Source of the DNA: Streptomyces griseoflavus
Lineage (GTDB): Bacteria > Actinomycetota > Actinomycetes > Streptomycetales > Streptomycetaceae
Assembly: GCF_014649995.1 (NCBI RefSeq)
Contig: NZ_BMUC01000013.1
Span: forward strand, 106,062-170,061
Length of the DNA stretch: 64,000 nucleotides
Reading direction: 5' to 3'
A program made the translations under genes and the position numbers. This document shows, piece by piece, positions 17,627 through 25,959 of this stretch. Numbering within the stretch: the first letter of the stretch is position 1; the number at the start of each line of letters is the position of its first letter. A model generated the notes under the pieces. The model was not told the origin of the DNA and did no database searches. It worked only from the letters and a program-made list of their open reading frames with translations.

Positions 17627-18382
17627 TCAGTTGACGACGGGGACGCCGGCGGTGTGCTCCCGGGCCTGCCGGTCCATCTCCGCCCGGAAGGCGGCCACGA
17701 GATGCGGTTGGATCCTTCCGGAATTGCGGTCGCCGCCTTCGCAGACCGCTCCGCGCACGCCCACGATGTCCGTGCCGATGCGGGTCAGCGGACCGAGGTC
17801 GGCCTGCTTGACACTGCCGGCGAGGGCTGCGAGCAGACCGGAAGCGTGGGCCAGCCGGACGAACTCGGCGCAGACGTCCGGCGGAACGTGGTCGAACAGC
17901 CGCGTCCCGTCCTTGATCGCCGTGTCCAGCATGGCCGCGTCGGCGCCGGAGCGGGCGGCGATGTCGGGCAGGGCGAGCGGGTTGACACAGCCGATGCGGT
18001 GGGCGTCGGCGTAACCGGAGGCGACGACGAGCGCTTCGGGGCGGTGGTCCTTCACCGCCCGGACGACCGCGCGCATGACCTCCACGCCCTGATCGGACGT
18101 CGTGCAGCCGTAGAGGCCGACCTTGATGTACGTGGCCCCCGAGACGACCGCGCCGAGCGCGGCCTGAGCCACCGTGCCGGGCTTGTACGGGACATCCCCC
18201 ACGGTCGCGGATACCGGCTTGTCTGCCGGGACCGCGTCGCGGATCTCCCTGATGACCCAGGGGAAGTTCGCGCCGAGAGAGCCCTGGTCGGGCTTCTTGA
18301 CGTCGACGATGTCGAGATGCTCCGCCGCCTTCGCGCATTCGAGAGCCTCATCGACACCGTCCGGGGAGATGAGCAGCAACAC
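17627..18382 (-). CDS. mfnB: MfnB-like (5-formylfuran-3-yl)methyl phosphate synthase
   Basis: A 251-residue TIM-barrel protein that matches the archaeal methanofuran enzyme MfnB along its length. The lysine and aspartate positions described for that enzyme are present: Asp27 and Lys29 (DIVDVKKP), Lys87 (YIKVGLYG), Asp153 and Lys157 (MLDTAIKDG). [20 protein letters not shown] and GDRNSGRIQ are also kept. The known enzyme condenses two glyceraldehyde-3-phosphates into a furan aldehyde phosphate. AAGGAGG lies only 2 nt before an in-frame ATG (18385), but 5 nt before GTG 18382, which aligns with the archaeal start, so GTG is chosen. It heads a four-gene operon. Bacterial MfnB outside C1 metabolism is unusual. 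Confidence 0.85.
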   Translation of the reverse strand: MLLLISPDGVDEALECAKAAEHLDIVDVKKPDQGSLGANFPWVIREIRDAVPADKPVSATVGDVPYKPGTVAQAALGAVVSGATYIKVGLYGCTTSDQGVEVMRAVVRAVKDHRPEALVVASGYADAHRIGCVNPLALPDIAARSGADAAMLDTAIKDGTRLFDHVPPDVCAEFVRLAHASGLLAALAGSVKQADLGPLTRIGTDIVGVRGAVCEGGDRNSGRIQPHLVAAFRAEMDRQAREHTAGVPVVN

Positions 18383-18675
18383 CATGACCTCCTTCGCCGC
18401 CGGTCCGCCCGGCCGAGGGACGGGGGACCGCGGATCGCCTGGCTCATGTGCGGTGCGTTCATCATTTCCGTCACCCTGCGGAATCGGTAGGGCGCAAAGA
18501 GTGTCCGCAGGCGCTCACGTCCACGTGCAGCGCGCCGTACATACCGAGGAAAACGCCAAATAAGCGACAATCCGATTGATGGGCGAATCGCTGGAGACCG
18601 GTGGAGGTTCCACGTCACCTTCGCCCCTGCTCGAGGTTGCATTGGGGGGTCAGGCCGACCTCTCCGTCCGCCCGG

Positions 18676-19080
18676 TCAGGAGGCCGGGCGTCGTCGTGGC
18701 GGCGTGATGGCGTACAGGTCGAGGATGTCCGGCCGGGGTGCGACGCCCGGTCCGCCGGCGCGAGCCCAGGCGGCGATGTCCTCGGTCGCGTCCGGGTCGT
18801 TGACCAGCCCCAGCCACACGGGCCGGGCGCCGGCAGCGCGACCCTCGGCGGAGGGCTGGACGACGACGACGTTGGCGTGTTCGCAGACGTCGAGGCAGTC
18901 GGAGACGCGTACCGGTGCCGCGGCACGCAGGCGTTCGGTCTGGGCCGCGTGGTCGACGCCGGTCACCTTGGCGCTGCCGCAGCAGCAGTCGCGGCACACG
19001 ACGAGGCGGCACGGCACTGGGCCGGCCGCCCATTCTGTCCCCGCGTCATGTGTCGTTCGTCCGGGGGGCGTTGCGGGCAT
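18676..19080 (-). CDS. Thioredoxin-like [2Fe-2S] ferredoxin
   Basis: A 134-residue soluble protein with the thioredoxin-fold ferredoxin pattern: Cys29 and Cys32-34 (VCRDCCCGS) and later Cys62 and Cys66 (DCLDVC), the four-ligand arrangement of the Aquifex-type [2Fe-2S] ferredoxins. It is preceded by a cobalamin riboswitch with its hairpin next to the ribosome-binding site (GAGAGGG). In actinobacteria such ferredoxins are found beside cobalt uptake or cobalamin genes, so a redox role in corrinoid metabolism is likely; no other cobalamin gene is visible here. Confidence 0.85.
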   Translation of the reverse strand: MPATPPGRTTHDAGTEWAAGPVPCRLVVCRDCCCGSAKVTGVDHAAQTERLRAAAPVRVSDCLDVCEHANVVVVQPSAEGRAAGARPVWLGLVNDPDATEDIAAWARAGGPGVAPRPDILDLYAITPPRRRPAS

Positions 19081-19121
19081 GCGGTGCCGTCCCTCTCTCC
19101 GGGGAAATCCGCCCCGGTGGT

Positions 19122-19290
19122 CCGTCGAGGAGGCGACCGCGTGAGTCTCCTGGCTCTCGGGTCGATGCTCGTCCCTGCCTTCCCACCCGCTGCCGGGCAG
19201 TGGCTCCTGTCGGGACTCGCTCGCCGATCACAGTGGCGGTACCGCGCCGGATTCACACCGGCTTCCTCGTTCCGCCGTCGCCCTGTCGCC
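19122..19290 (-). promoter_or_regulatory. Cobalamin riboswitch
   Basis: Read on the minus strand, the sequence shows the ordered core of the B12 riboswitch: GGAAGCCGGTG-TGAATCCGGCG, then ACCGCCACTGTGA, GAGCCACTGCC, GGGAAGGC, and the B12 box AGCCAGGAGACTCAC (19155-19141). The outer stem can be formed by GGCGAC near 19290 and GTCGCC near 19130. A hairpin, CCGGGG with CCCCGG (19117-19099), directly precedes the ribosome-binding site of the ferredoxin gene, and there is no U-run, so control is probably of translation. Cobalamin would repress expression. Confidence 0.93.
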
Positions 19291-19338
19291 GGCCATCATC
19301 CCATCCCGAAACGCCGTCCGGACCGCCCGGTGCCGCCG

Positions 19339-20319
19339 TCAGTCCGTCTCCTGGGCGTGGGGGGCCGTCGCGGGCGGATGGGTCGGTCGGTCCCGTCCGC
19401 CGTCACGCCCGGACACCACCACGATGACGAGCCCGACCACGACCGCTCCGGCGACGGCACGTCCTGCCGCCCGCACCCACCATCCCGAGCGGGCCGTGCC
19501 CCCGCGGGGGGAGCCCAGCCGCTCGGCCCGCCGGGCAGGTCTCAGCAGACGGAGCAGCAACAGCACCGCGACCGGCAGTTGCAGCAGCCACAGGACGGTG
19601 CGCGGCCACTCCCCGTACCAGACGTTGGTTCCGTACAGCAGCGTGTGCCACACGCTCAGCACGTACACGACGATGACGAAACGGTGCAGCCGCCGCCAGG
19701 TGTTCGCTCCGATGCGGTGCCGGACGTAGAACAGCAGCCCCAGTGGAATCGCCAGGTACAGGGCACCCTGACCGAGCGGGATGGCGATCCTTCCGGTTCC
19801 GGAGTCGTACCAGCCCGGTACGAAGGTGTCCGCGAAGGCCACCCACAACCGTTCCGCCCACGCCACCTTCGTCTCGTAGCGCACGAGTTCGGCCGCGAAC
19901 ATCAGCGCATGGGCGAACATCAGCGCCGTCGTCGTCAGGCTCGTGGTGCGGTGCCAGCGCTCCAGCACCTGCCGGGCGACCGGCAGCCGGGCGGGACGCG
20001 GCCCCGACAGCAGCAGGCCGAGCATGACCGTGCCCCACGCCCACAACAGTCCCGACCACCCGAACGCCTGGCTGAGCAGGTACATCCAGTAGGTACCGGG
20101 ATCATCCATGAACGGCATGACCGCGACCGTGTCCGACTCACCCGACTCCATGCGCGCCCACAGGAGAGCGAACACGAGCACCGTGACCACCACCGCCGCG
20201 GTGGCGTCGGGCAGGGCGGACCGCAGGTCACCGCGCAACGCGACGCGGTCATTCGGGGGTCGTCGCCGTCCGGGAGGGGCTACCGCCCCGTCTTCGTCCG
20301 GCCTCGCGTCTGACGTCAT
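19339..20319 (-). CDS. Ferric-reductase-like transmembrane protein
   Basis: A 326-residue protein with about seven predicted helices. Histidines in WHRTTSLTTTALMFAHALMF and WRRLHRFVIVVYVLSVWH are placed as heme ligands in FRD-type domains (YedZ/MsrQ-like heme membrane proteins). The cytoplasmic FAD/NAD domain of full ferric reductases is absent, so it may receive electrons from a partner such as the nearby ferredoxin. GGGAGG lies six bases before ATG 20319. Its stop is 48 bp before the cobalamin riboswitch. Confidence 0.75.
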   Translation of the reverse strand: MTSDARPDEDGAVAPPGRRRPPNDRVALRGDLRSALPDATAAVVVTVLVFALLWARMESGESDTVAVMPFMDDPGTYWMYLLSQAFGWSGLLWAWGTVMLGLLLSGPRPARLPVARQVLERWHRTTSLTTTALMFAHALMFAAELVRYETKVAWAERLWVAFADTFVPGWYDSGTGRIAIPLGQGALYLAIPLGLLFYVRHRIGANTWRRLHRFVIVVYVLSVWHTLLYGTNVWYGEWPRTVLWLLQLPVAVLLLLRLLRPARRAERLGSPRGGTARSGWWVRAAGRAVAGAVVVGLVIVVVSGRDGGRDRPTHPPATAPHAQETD

Positions 20320-20651
20320 CAGGGGCCTCCCGGGCACGAGCCACCGCAGCAACGGTGCGCATGTGTCGTGAGGCAACAAGTCTGGCTGATGTGACGGTGA
20401 TCCCCGAAGGCGTTATCCGGCCAGAGCCACCACGAGGAATGCGCGGAGCACACCTGGATGCGCGGCCCGTCCACTGCCACGGGGAGTCACCGTGGGGCCG
20501 TACCCCGCACAAACAGCACAACGCCGTCCGCCGCGCTGCACCAACGCGCGGCCCGGCCAGTTGCCTTGAGCAGGCCGCCACCGTGTTCCGGCGGGACTCC
20601 ACATCGCGGGCCGGACCGCTCGGTGATCCGGGAGCAGCCATCCGACGAGCG
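20320..20651. other. Intergenic gap, no gene seen
   Basis: No frame with convincing start or codon bias. It holds the promoter of the ferric-reductase-like gene and the end of the small minus-strand gene that follows. Confidence 0.35.
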
Positions 20652-20873
20652 TCAGTTCCACGGCTCCTGGTAGGGGTTTTCGCCCAGCAGCTCGGCTGCG
20701 GCCGTGCAGAGGTCTTCACCGAAGATCTGGTTGCTGCCCCATGCGGATCCCCAGAGGTCGGACGCGGCCTGGGCCACAGCGCGCCAGGAGTAGTCCTCAT
20801 CGCATCGCCACGTGCGGATCCGAGCAGCCATCTCCGGCGTGATCGTCGCCGGGTCAACCGTCTTATGTGCCAC
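20652..20873 (-). CDS. Small conserved Streptomyces protein
   Basis: A 73-residue soluble protein starting at GTG (read as VAHKTVDPATITPEMAARIR). It is rich in Trp (WRCDEDYSWR, LWGSAWGSNQ, EPWN) and holds an acidic loop. The pattern TPEMAARIRTWRCDEDYSWRA looks like a short regulator or DNA-binding helix, and codon bias supports a real gene. The function is not known to me. The ribosome-binding site is weak. Confidence 0.6.
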   Translation of the reverse strand: MAHKTVDPATITPEMAARIRTWRCDEDYSWRAVAQAASDLWGSAWGSNQIFGEDLCTAAAELLGENPYQEPWN

Positions 20874-21055
20874 CCCGGCGACCCTAGGGTCGCTGGGAGG
20901 AAGGTGGCCACCGGATTACGCCTTCTCCCACCCGGCGGACCGGCCCCACCTGCAGGCTCCGTGCAGAGGGGCGGCTTCCATAACGTCGACCGGGGCGGGT
21001 AGACGGTGCTCAGCCCGCCAGACGGGACAGGAAACACAGACCTATACAACTGAGA

Positions 21056-21583
21056 GTGACGATCTCCATGTCTCGACCGCTTATGAAGCAGGCGGACGGG
21101 CAGGGACCGGACCACGCGCTGCGTCGGCACCTGGCCTGGAGCGGATCCCCGCCCACAGCCGCCCAGGGACGGGCCGAAGCCGACGCGCTGCTGTCCACCC
21201 TGCACCGCACCCACCAGATCGTGGTTCCGTCCGGCGCCGCCGCCGACGTCCGACTCGTGGTCAGCGAACTGCTCACCAACGCCGTCCGACACGCCCCCGG
21301 CCCTGGCCACCTCGAGCTCCGGACGGCCGAACGATTCCGCATCGTGCGGATCACCGTCCGGGACTCTTCCCCTGCCATCCCCCTCCCCCGGCCGACCGAC
21401 CCCCGCCGCATCGGCGGACACGGCCTGGAGATCGTCAAAGCCCTCAGCAGCCGCCTCGTCGTCGAGCACACCAGCGACGGCAAAGAGATCACAGCCGACG
21501 TCCCTCTCCATCAAGAGGCCCGTACGCCCGCCGGTTCCGACTCGTACTCCGGCGACGGGGAAGCGGACGACATCCTGAGATAG
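21056..21583 (+). CDS. ATP-binding protein of the RsbW anti-sigma kinase type
   Basis: A 175-residue GHKL-ATPase domain protein. The N-box is LVVSELLTNAVRHA and the G-box RIGGHGLEIV; the phosphate lid and sensor regions of full histidine kinases are absent. Streptomyces encode dozens of such proteins, thought to phosphorylate anti-anti-sigma factors. The start may be GTG 21056 or ATG 21068; neither has a good ribosome-binding site. A perfect 48-bp palindrome follows 60 bp after the stop. Confidence 0.8.
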   Translation: MTISMSRPLMKQADGQGPDHALRRHLAWSGSPPTAAQGRAEADALLSTLHRTHQIVVPSGAAADVRLVVSELLTNAVRHAPGPGHLELRTAERFRIVRITVRDSSPAIPLPRPTDPRRIGGHGLEIVKALSSRLVVEHTSDGKEITADVPLHQEARTPAGSDSYSGDGEADDILR

Positions 21584-21642
21584 GAGCCGTACGACCGCGG
21601 CTTCGATCACACCCCGCGAACCCGCGCGAGAGCAGGCGCGGG

Positions 21643-21690
21643 GCCCGGCCGCCCCTGAACAGCGTCGACGCTGTTCAGGGGCGGCCGGGC
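21643..21690. terminator. Perfect 48-bp palindrome, probable terminator
   Basis: Both arms of 24 bases are exact reverse complements, centred at 21666/21667 within the palindromic GCGTCGACGC. It stands 60 bp after the RsbW-like gene and 150 bp before the next plus-strand gene. No T-run follows, as is common in Streptomyces. It should form a very stable hairpin. Confidence 0.7.
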
Positions 21691-21842
21691 TCGCAGCGGA
21701 CCCAAGTGAAGGTGCCGGTACGGCAGGCGTAAGGCCCAGGGCGCCGAAGGGGTCCCGATGAGTTCCATGCTTCACCCCGGTCACAAGGTCAGCAGTCCGT
21801 ACCGCGTCGGTACGGTCGCCGGCTACGTGGGGAGAGAAGGAC

Positions 21843-22679
21843 ATGTCCGCTGGGCAGGAGCAGGCAGTCGGTGGTGGGGGGCGCGTCGTCTCCGCCGACG
21901 GGACAGAGATCGCGTTCGAGCAGTCGGGCAGCGGACCGGTAGTCATCCTGGTGGCGTCGGCGCTGGCCGACCGCTCCGACACCGCGAAGCTTGCCGCCCT
22001 GCTCAGCGAGCGGTTCACGGTGATCAACTACGACCGCCGTGGCCGTGGCGCGAGCGGTGACGCCGATACCTACTCGGTTGGCCGCGAGATCGACGACATC
22101 GCCGCACTGATCGCGCACAGCGGCGGCTCGGTGTCGCTGTTCGGCTCGTCCTCCGGAGCCGTGCTCGCTCTGCGCGCCGCCGCCGCCGGACTGCGCGTCG
22201 ATCGCCTGGCCTTGTACGAGCCGCCCTTCGTGGTCGCCACCACCGATGACTGCCCGCCCCGGGACCTGGCCCGGCAGGTCACCACGCTGCTCGAGGAGGG
22301 ACGTGACAGCGACGCGGTGAAGTACTTCATGACCGAGGTGCAGGGCATGCCCGGTATCGCCGTGCTCGTCATGAAGCTCATGCCGAAGGTATGGGCCGGT
22401 CTCACCCGGCTGGCCCGCACCCTCCCCTACGACATCGCGGTCATGGGCGACACCCAGCAGGGCAAGCCTCTCGACGCCGCGGAGTGGGCGAGCGTGCACG
22501 CGCCCACCCGGGTGCTGACCGGAGGCAGGAGTCCTGTCGCCTTCCAGCGTGCCGCCCGCGCCCTGACCGATCTGCTGCCCCGGGCCGACCACCGCACCCT
22601 GCCCGGCCTCAACCACAGCGCGGTCGTCATGGCACCGAAGAAGGTCGCCCCCCACATAGCCGAGGCCCTTCAAGGCTGA
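21843..22679 (+). CDS. Alpha/beta hydrolase
   Basis: A 278-residue alpha/beta-hydrolase. The nucleophile elbow GSSSG places Ser103, and an HSAV block near the end (LPGLNHSAVV) supplies the catalytic His. The acid residue is not obvious in the TGGRSPVAF loop, where an Asp is usual. DRRGRGAS near residue 64 resembles perhydrolase/haloperoxidase-like members. Its substrate is unknown. GGGAG lies close before the ATG. It is transcribed alone. Confidence 0.8.
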   Translation: MSAGQEQAVGGGGRVVSADGTEIAFEQSGSGPVVILVASALADRSDTAKLAALLSERFTVINYDRRGRGASGDADTYSVGREIDDIAALIAHSGGSVSLFGSSSGAVLALRAAAAGLRVDRLALYEPPFVVATTDDCPPRDLARQVTTLLEEGRDSDAVKYFMTEVQGMPGIAVLVMKLMPKVWAGLTRLARTLPYDIAVMGDTQQGKPLDAAEWASVHAPTRVLTGGRSPVAFQRAARALTDLLPRADHRTLPGLNHSAVVMAPKKVAPHIAEALQG

Positions 22680-22837
22680 AGCCTGTCGCCGGTCTCTGCG
22701 AGGTCGAACGCCGGACACGGGGACGGGTGGAATCCCGGCCCCGTACGACTGTCGCGCGCCCCTCCGCATCGCGGCCGACCCCCCGGGGTACACGGGCCGG
22801 GTCGGAGGAGTGCCGGGCCACTGAAGGGGGCGTCGCG

Positions 22838-24502
22838 ATGGGCGTGCACGACCGGATCGCGGAGCTGCGCCGCGTCGCCCGGGAGCGGTTCGGGTGGAAC
22901 GATCTGGCTGCCCAGCAGACGGAGGCGATGGAGTCACTGCTGGAGGGTCGCGACGTGCTCGTCGTCATGCCGACCGGTTCCGGGAAGTCGGCGATCTATC
23001 AGGTGCCGACCGTCATGCTCGGTGGCCCCACGGTCGTGGTGTCGCCGCTGATCGCCCTGCAGCGGGACCAGGTCGTCGGCCTGCGGAAGAGCGCGGCACC
23101 GGACGCCGTGGCCGTGAACTCCGCACAGCCCCGGTCGGCCATCGACAAGGGCTGGCAGGCGATCCGGGACGGTGATGCCGAATATCTCTTCTTGTCCCCC
23201 GAGCAACTGGCCAAGGACAGTGTCGTGGAAGAGTTGAGGGAACTGGGCCCCTCGCTGTTCGTCGTCGACGAGGCTCACTGCGTCTCCGCGTGGGGACACG
23301 ACTTCCGCCCCGACTACCTGAACCTGGGCGAGGCCGCCGAACGGCTGGGCCGTCCGCCGGTACTCGCTCTGACGGCGACGGCCGCGGCGCCCGTCAGGTC
23401 GGACATCCTCGAGCACTTGAACATGCGTGAGGCCCACGTCGTGACGACCGGGACCGACCGGCCCACCATCCATCTGGAGGTGCGCACTTTCACCGACGAC
23501 CCGGCCAAGCGCGAGGCTGTCGCGCGCTGGACGGCCGAGGCGGGCGCCCCGGGCATCCTCTACACCGCCACGCGCAAGGACGCCGAGACGTATGCGGAGC
23601 GACTTCGGCAGGACGGAGTGGACGCCGAGGCGTACCACGCGGGCGTGAAGGCAGCCGACCGCCGCCGGATCCACGACGGTTTCATGAAAGGCGCTCCCGC
23701 GGTGGTGGTGGCCACGTCCGCGTTCGGGATGGGCATCGACAAGGCGGACGTACGGTTCGTCGCCCACGCGTCCGTGCCGGAGGCGCTGGACTCCTACTAC
23801 CAGGAGATCGGACGCGCCGGCCGGGACGGGGAGCCGGCCCGGGCGGTGCTGTTCTACCGCCCCGAGGATCTGGGACTGCAGAAGTTCCTCACGGCCCGGA
23901 CCCTGGACGTCGACGCGCTGCGCCGCGTCATGACCACGCTGCGCGACCAGGACGCCCCGCAGAGCCGCAGCCGGACCGCCCAGTTGTGCGGCCTGTCGCG
24001 CCGGAAGACCAGCGAGCTCTTGAACCTGCTGGAAGAGGCGGGAGCGGTGACCGTCGAGGGCAGGCGCCGCGCAGTCCGGGCGCTGCCCGGCCGCACGACG
24101 GACCAGGCCACCGAAGAGGCGGCACAGGTGTTCGAACGGCGGCAGCGCGTCGACCGCTCGCGCATCGAGATGATGCGCGGCTACGCCGAGACGCCCACCT
24201 GTCGCCGCCAGTTCCTTCTGGGCTATTTCGGCGAGCAGTTGGACACACCGTGCGGACGGTGCGACGTGTGTGACCGCGGGGAGGTGCGCCCCGGCACCGG
24301 GGCCCGGCACCAGGACACCGCTCCCCCGCCCGGGATCGGCGGGCCCTATGAGCCGAACGACCGGGTGAGCCATGCGGAGTGGGGTGCGGGCACCGTGATG
24401 CGCACGGGGGAGGACCGCCTCGTCGTGCTGTTCGAGCAGGTCGGCTACAAGACACTGTCGCTGACAGCGGTGCAGGAGAGCGACTTGCTCACCGGCACCT
24501 GA
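22838..24502 (+). CDS. recQ: RecQ-family ATP-dependent DNA helicase
   Basis: A 554-residue superfamily 2 helicase. Motif I is PTGSGKS (45-51), motif II DEAH (144-147), motif III LTATAA and motif VI QEIGRAGRDG. A zinc-binding RQC start follows (CRRQFLLGYFGE..CGRCDVC). Instead of HRDC, the protein ends in a short beta-type domain (NDRVSHAEWGAGTVM, VLFEQVGYKTLSL) found at the end of many actinobacterial RecQ-like helicases. It would unwind 3'-5' at forks and recombination structures. AAGGGGG lies seven bases before the ATG. Confidence 0.93.
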   Translation: MGVHDRIAELRRVARERFGWNDLAAQQTEAMESLLEGRDVLVVMPTGSGKSAIYQVPTVMLGGPTVVVSPLIALQRDQVVGLRKSAAPDAVAVNSAQPRSAIDKGWQAIRDGDAEYLFLSPEQLAKDSVVEELRELGPSLFVVDEAHCVSAWGHDFRPDYLNLGEAAERLGRPPVLALTATAAAPVRSDILEHLNMREAHVVTTGTDRPTIHLEVRTFTDDPAKREAVARWTAEAGAPGILYTATRKDAETYAERLRQDGVDAEAYHAGVKAADRRRIHDGFMKGAPAVVVATSAFGMGIDKADVRFVAHASVPEALDSYYQEIGRAGRDGEPARAVLFYRPEDLGLQKFLTARTLDVDALRRVMTTLRDQDAPQSRSRTAQLCGLSRRKTSELLNLLEEAGAVTVEGRRRAVRALPGRTTDQATEEAAQVFERRQRVDRSRIEMMRGYAETPTCRRQFLLGYFGEQLDTPCGRCDVCDRGEVRPGTGARHQDTAPPPGIGGPYEPNDRVSHAEWGAGTVMRTGEDRLVVLFEQVGYKTLSLTAVQESDLLTGT

Positions 24503-24667
24503 TGCGCCCCGGCTGTCGGGGCAGGCCGTGACCGGGCTGATCAGCAGGCCCTGAGCGGCCCGAACCGGCTCCGCTGCTCGCCGCCCGGTTGCAGGGCGGT
24601 GTGAACGATTGCCTGCGGTGCTCGCGCCTGCCGTGCGTGCCAGGTCAGGTGGGGTACACAGCCGGCC

Positions 24668-25090
24668 ATGAACCTTTTCCTGTCGGTGGAAGTGCTGTCC
24701 GAGTCCACGCTCCGTGACGTGGTGGACCTGATGGTGAGACTGGTGGAGGCGGCCGGGGCCCTGATCATCTTCCTGGGAGCCGTCTGGGCGTTCGGCCGCT
24801 TCCTCCTGGTAGGGGTCCGCGGCGGTGGTGTGGGCCGTGAGTTCAACAAGATCCGGCTCTCCCTCGGCCGGTTCCTGGCGCTGGGCCTGGAGTTCCAACT
24901 CGCCGGAGACGTGCTGCGCACCGCCATCGCGCCCAGTTTCACCGAGATCGGGCAGCTCGCCGCGATCGCCGCGATCCGTACGGCCCTGAACTACTTCCTC
25001 AGCCGGGAGATCGCCGAAGAGCGCGCCGAGATCGAGCGCGAGCGCCACAAGGAGGCGGACGACATCCGTCCTCGGGCGGAGTCGGCGTGA
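24668..25090 (+). CDS. DUF1622 membrane protein
   Basis: A 140-residue protein with two or three hydrophobic helices (ALIIFLGAVWAFGRFLLVGV, IGQLAAIAAIRTALNYFLS) and the charged tail EIAEERAEIERERH, the standard organisation of DUF1622 proteins. Their role is unknown. It overlaps the next small membrane gene by GTGA, so the two are co-translated. Confidence 0.85.
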   Translation: MNLFLSVEVLSESTLRDVVDLMVRLVEAAGALIIFLGAVWAFGRFLLVGVRGGGVGREFNKIRLSLGRFLALGLEFQLAGDVLRTAIAPSFTEIGQLAAIAAIRTALNYFLSREIAEERAEIERERHKEADDIRPRAESA

Positions 25091-25326
25091 CCGCTGCCCT
25101 GCACCTGGCCGCCCTCGCCACCACCGCCTTCGGGCTCGTCGCCTCCGCGGTGGTACTCGTGGCGGCGAGACGGCCGCGGGCCGCCTTGGCCGTCCTGTTG
25201 GACTTCCTCACCGCCGCGGGGCTGCTGCGGCTGACGGGTGAGCCGAGCTGGGATGCCGTGGCGGCAGCCGCCGCCGTGATCGCCGTCCGCAAGCTCGTCA
25301 CCGCGGGCCTGCGCCTCTCCAGGTAG
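25087..25326 (+). CDS. Small membrane protein coupled to the DUF1622 gene
   Basis: A 79-residue protein with three short hydrophobic helices (LAALATTAFGLVASAVVLVA, ALAVLLDFLTAAGLL, AVAAAAAVIAVRKLV). It starts at a GTG that overlaps the DUF1622 stop. The strict coupling suggests a two-subunit membrane complex. Confidence 0.75.
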   Translation: MTAALHLAALATTAFGLVASAVVLVAARRPRAALAVLLDFLTAAGLLRLTGEPSWDAVAAAAAVIAVRKLVTAGLRLSR

Positions 25327-25452
25327 GGCGGTGCGAGGGAACGCGAGTGGTCCGCGGCCGACGGTCGGGACGGAGGAACCCCCTCACACCCGGCAGGCGG
25401 GCCGAGGGATAAGCCCACCTGCCTCGCCACCTGCCGTGGCTGTCGCCTGCCG

Positions 25453-25890
25453 TCAGTGAGTCTGCCGCTTGCCGTGGTAGCGCTGGGCCAGCCGGGCGAG
25501 AGCGACGGCGCCGAGCAGCAGGCCGACATCGCGCAGCGCGATGTCGTAGTAGCCCGGGATGGTCAGCAGGTTGACGATGATGCCCGCGAGCCAGCCGGCC
25601 ACCAGCCAGCTCCCGAGGCGCGGGGCGAGCGCGACGGCCAGACCCGCGACGATTTCGACCACTCCGACGGCGTACATGGCCTGCTGGGCGCTGCCGGGCA
25701 CGATGTCGTTGATCCAGGGCGCGAGGTAGGCGGGCCAGTCCACGAGCAGGTTGGCGAACTTGTCCAGCCCGAACAGGATGGGCGCCACGGCGAACCCGGC
25801 GCGCAGGATGACGAACGCCTGGTAGCCGGGGTCGCTGAGTACGGCGCGCCGGGAGGCGACGGACGGGGTGGTGGAGGTTGGGGACGACAT
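25453..25890 (-). CDS. DoxX-family membrane protein
   Basis: A 145-residue protein with four helices as in DoxX/DoxD proteins: FVILRAGFAVAPILFGLDKF, AMYAVGVVEIVAGLAVALAP, WLVAGWLAGIIVNLLT and DVGLLLGAVALARLA. Relatives take part in thiosulfate/quinone or redox-stress metabolism at the membrane. AAGGAGG lies five bases before the ATG. It is divergent from an HTH regulator with a Cys-rich tail and shares its control region. Confidence 0.85.
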   Translation of the reverse strand: MSSPTSTTPSVASRRAVLSDPGYQAFVILRAGFAVAPILFGLDKFANLLVDWPAYLAPWINDIVPGSAQQAMYAVGVVEIVAGLAVALAPRLGSWLVAGWLAGIIVNLLTIPGYYDIALRDVGLLLGAVALARLAQRYHGKRQTH

Positions 25891-25902
25891 GACGCCCTCC
25901 TT

Positions 25903-25954
25903 CTATCGACAACTCTCATTGACAATAGAAGCGCGCCCGCCCCTCTTTAGTCAA
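25903..25954. promoter_or_regulatory. Shared control region with dyad operator
   Basis: Arms CTATCGACAA (25903-25912) and TTGACAATAG (25919-25928) are inverted repeats matching at 8 of 10 positions with a 6-bp spacer. On the minus strand TTGACT (25954-25949) and TTCTAT (25930-25925) form a doxX promoter with an 18-bp spacer. On the plus strand TTGACA (25919) can be the -35 of the regulator gene. The operator would therefore cover both promoters. Confidence 0.55.
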
Positions 25955-25959
25955 TCGCC

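Noticed and set aside
16236-18014. 592-residue plus-strand frame opposite the aldehyde dehydrogenase
   Set aside because: Antisense to two recognised enzymes and made of Gly/Asp/Glu-rich low-complexity text; no domain.
18386-18675. Second cobalamin riboswitch before the furan operon
   Set aside because: The B12 box and the conserved core blocks are absent; only short GC-rich stems are seen.
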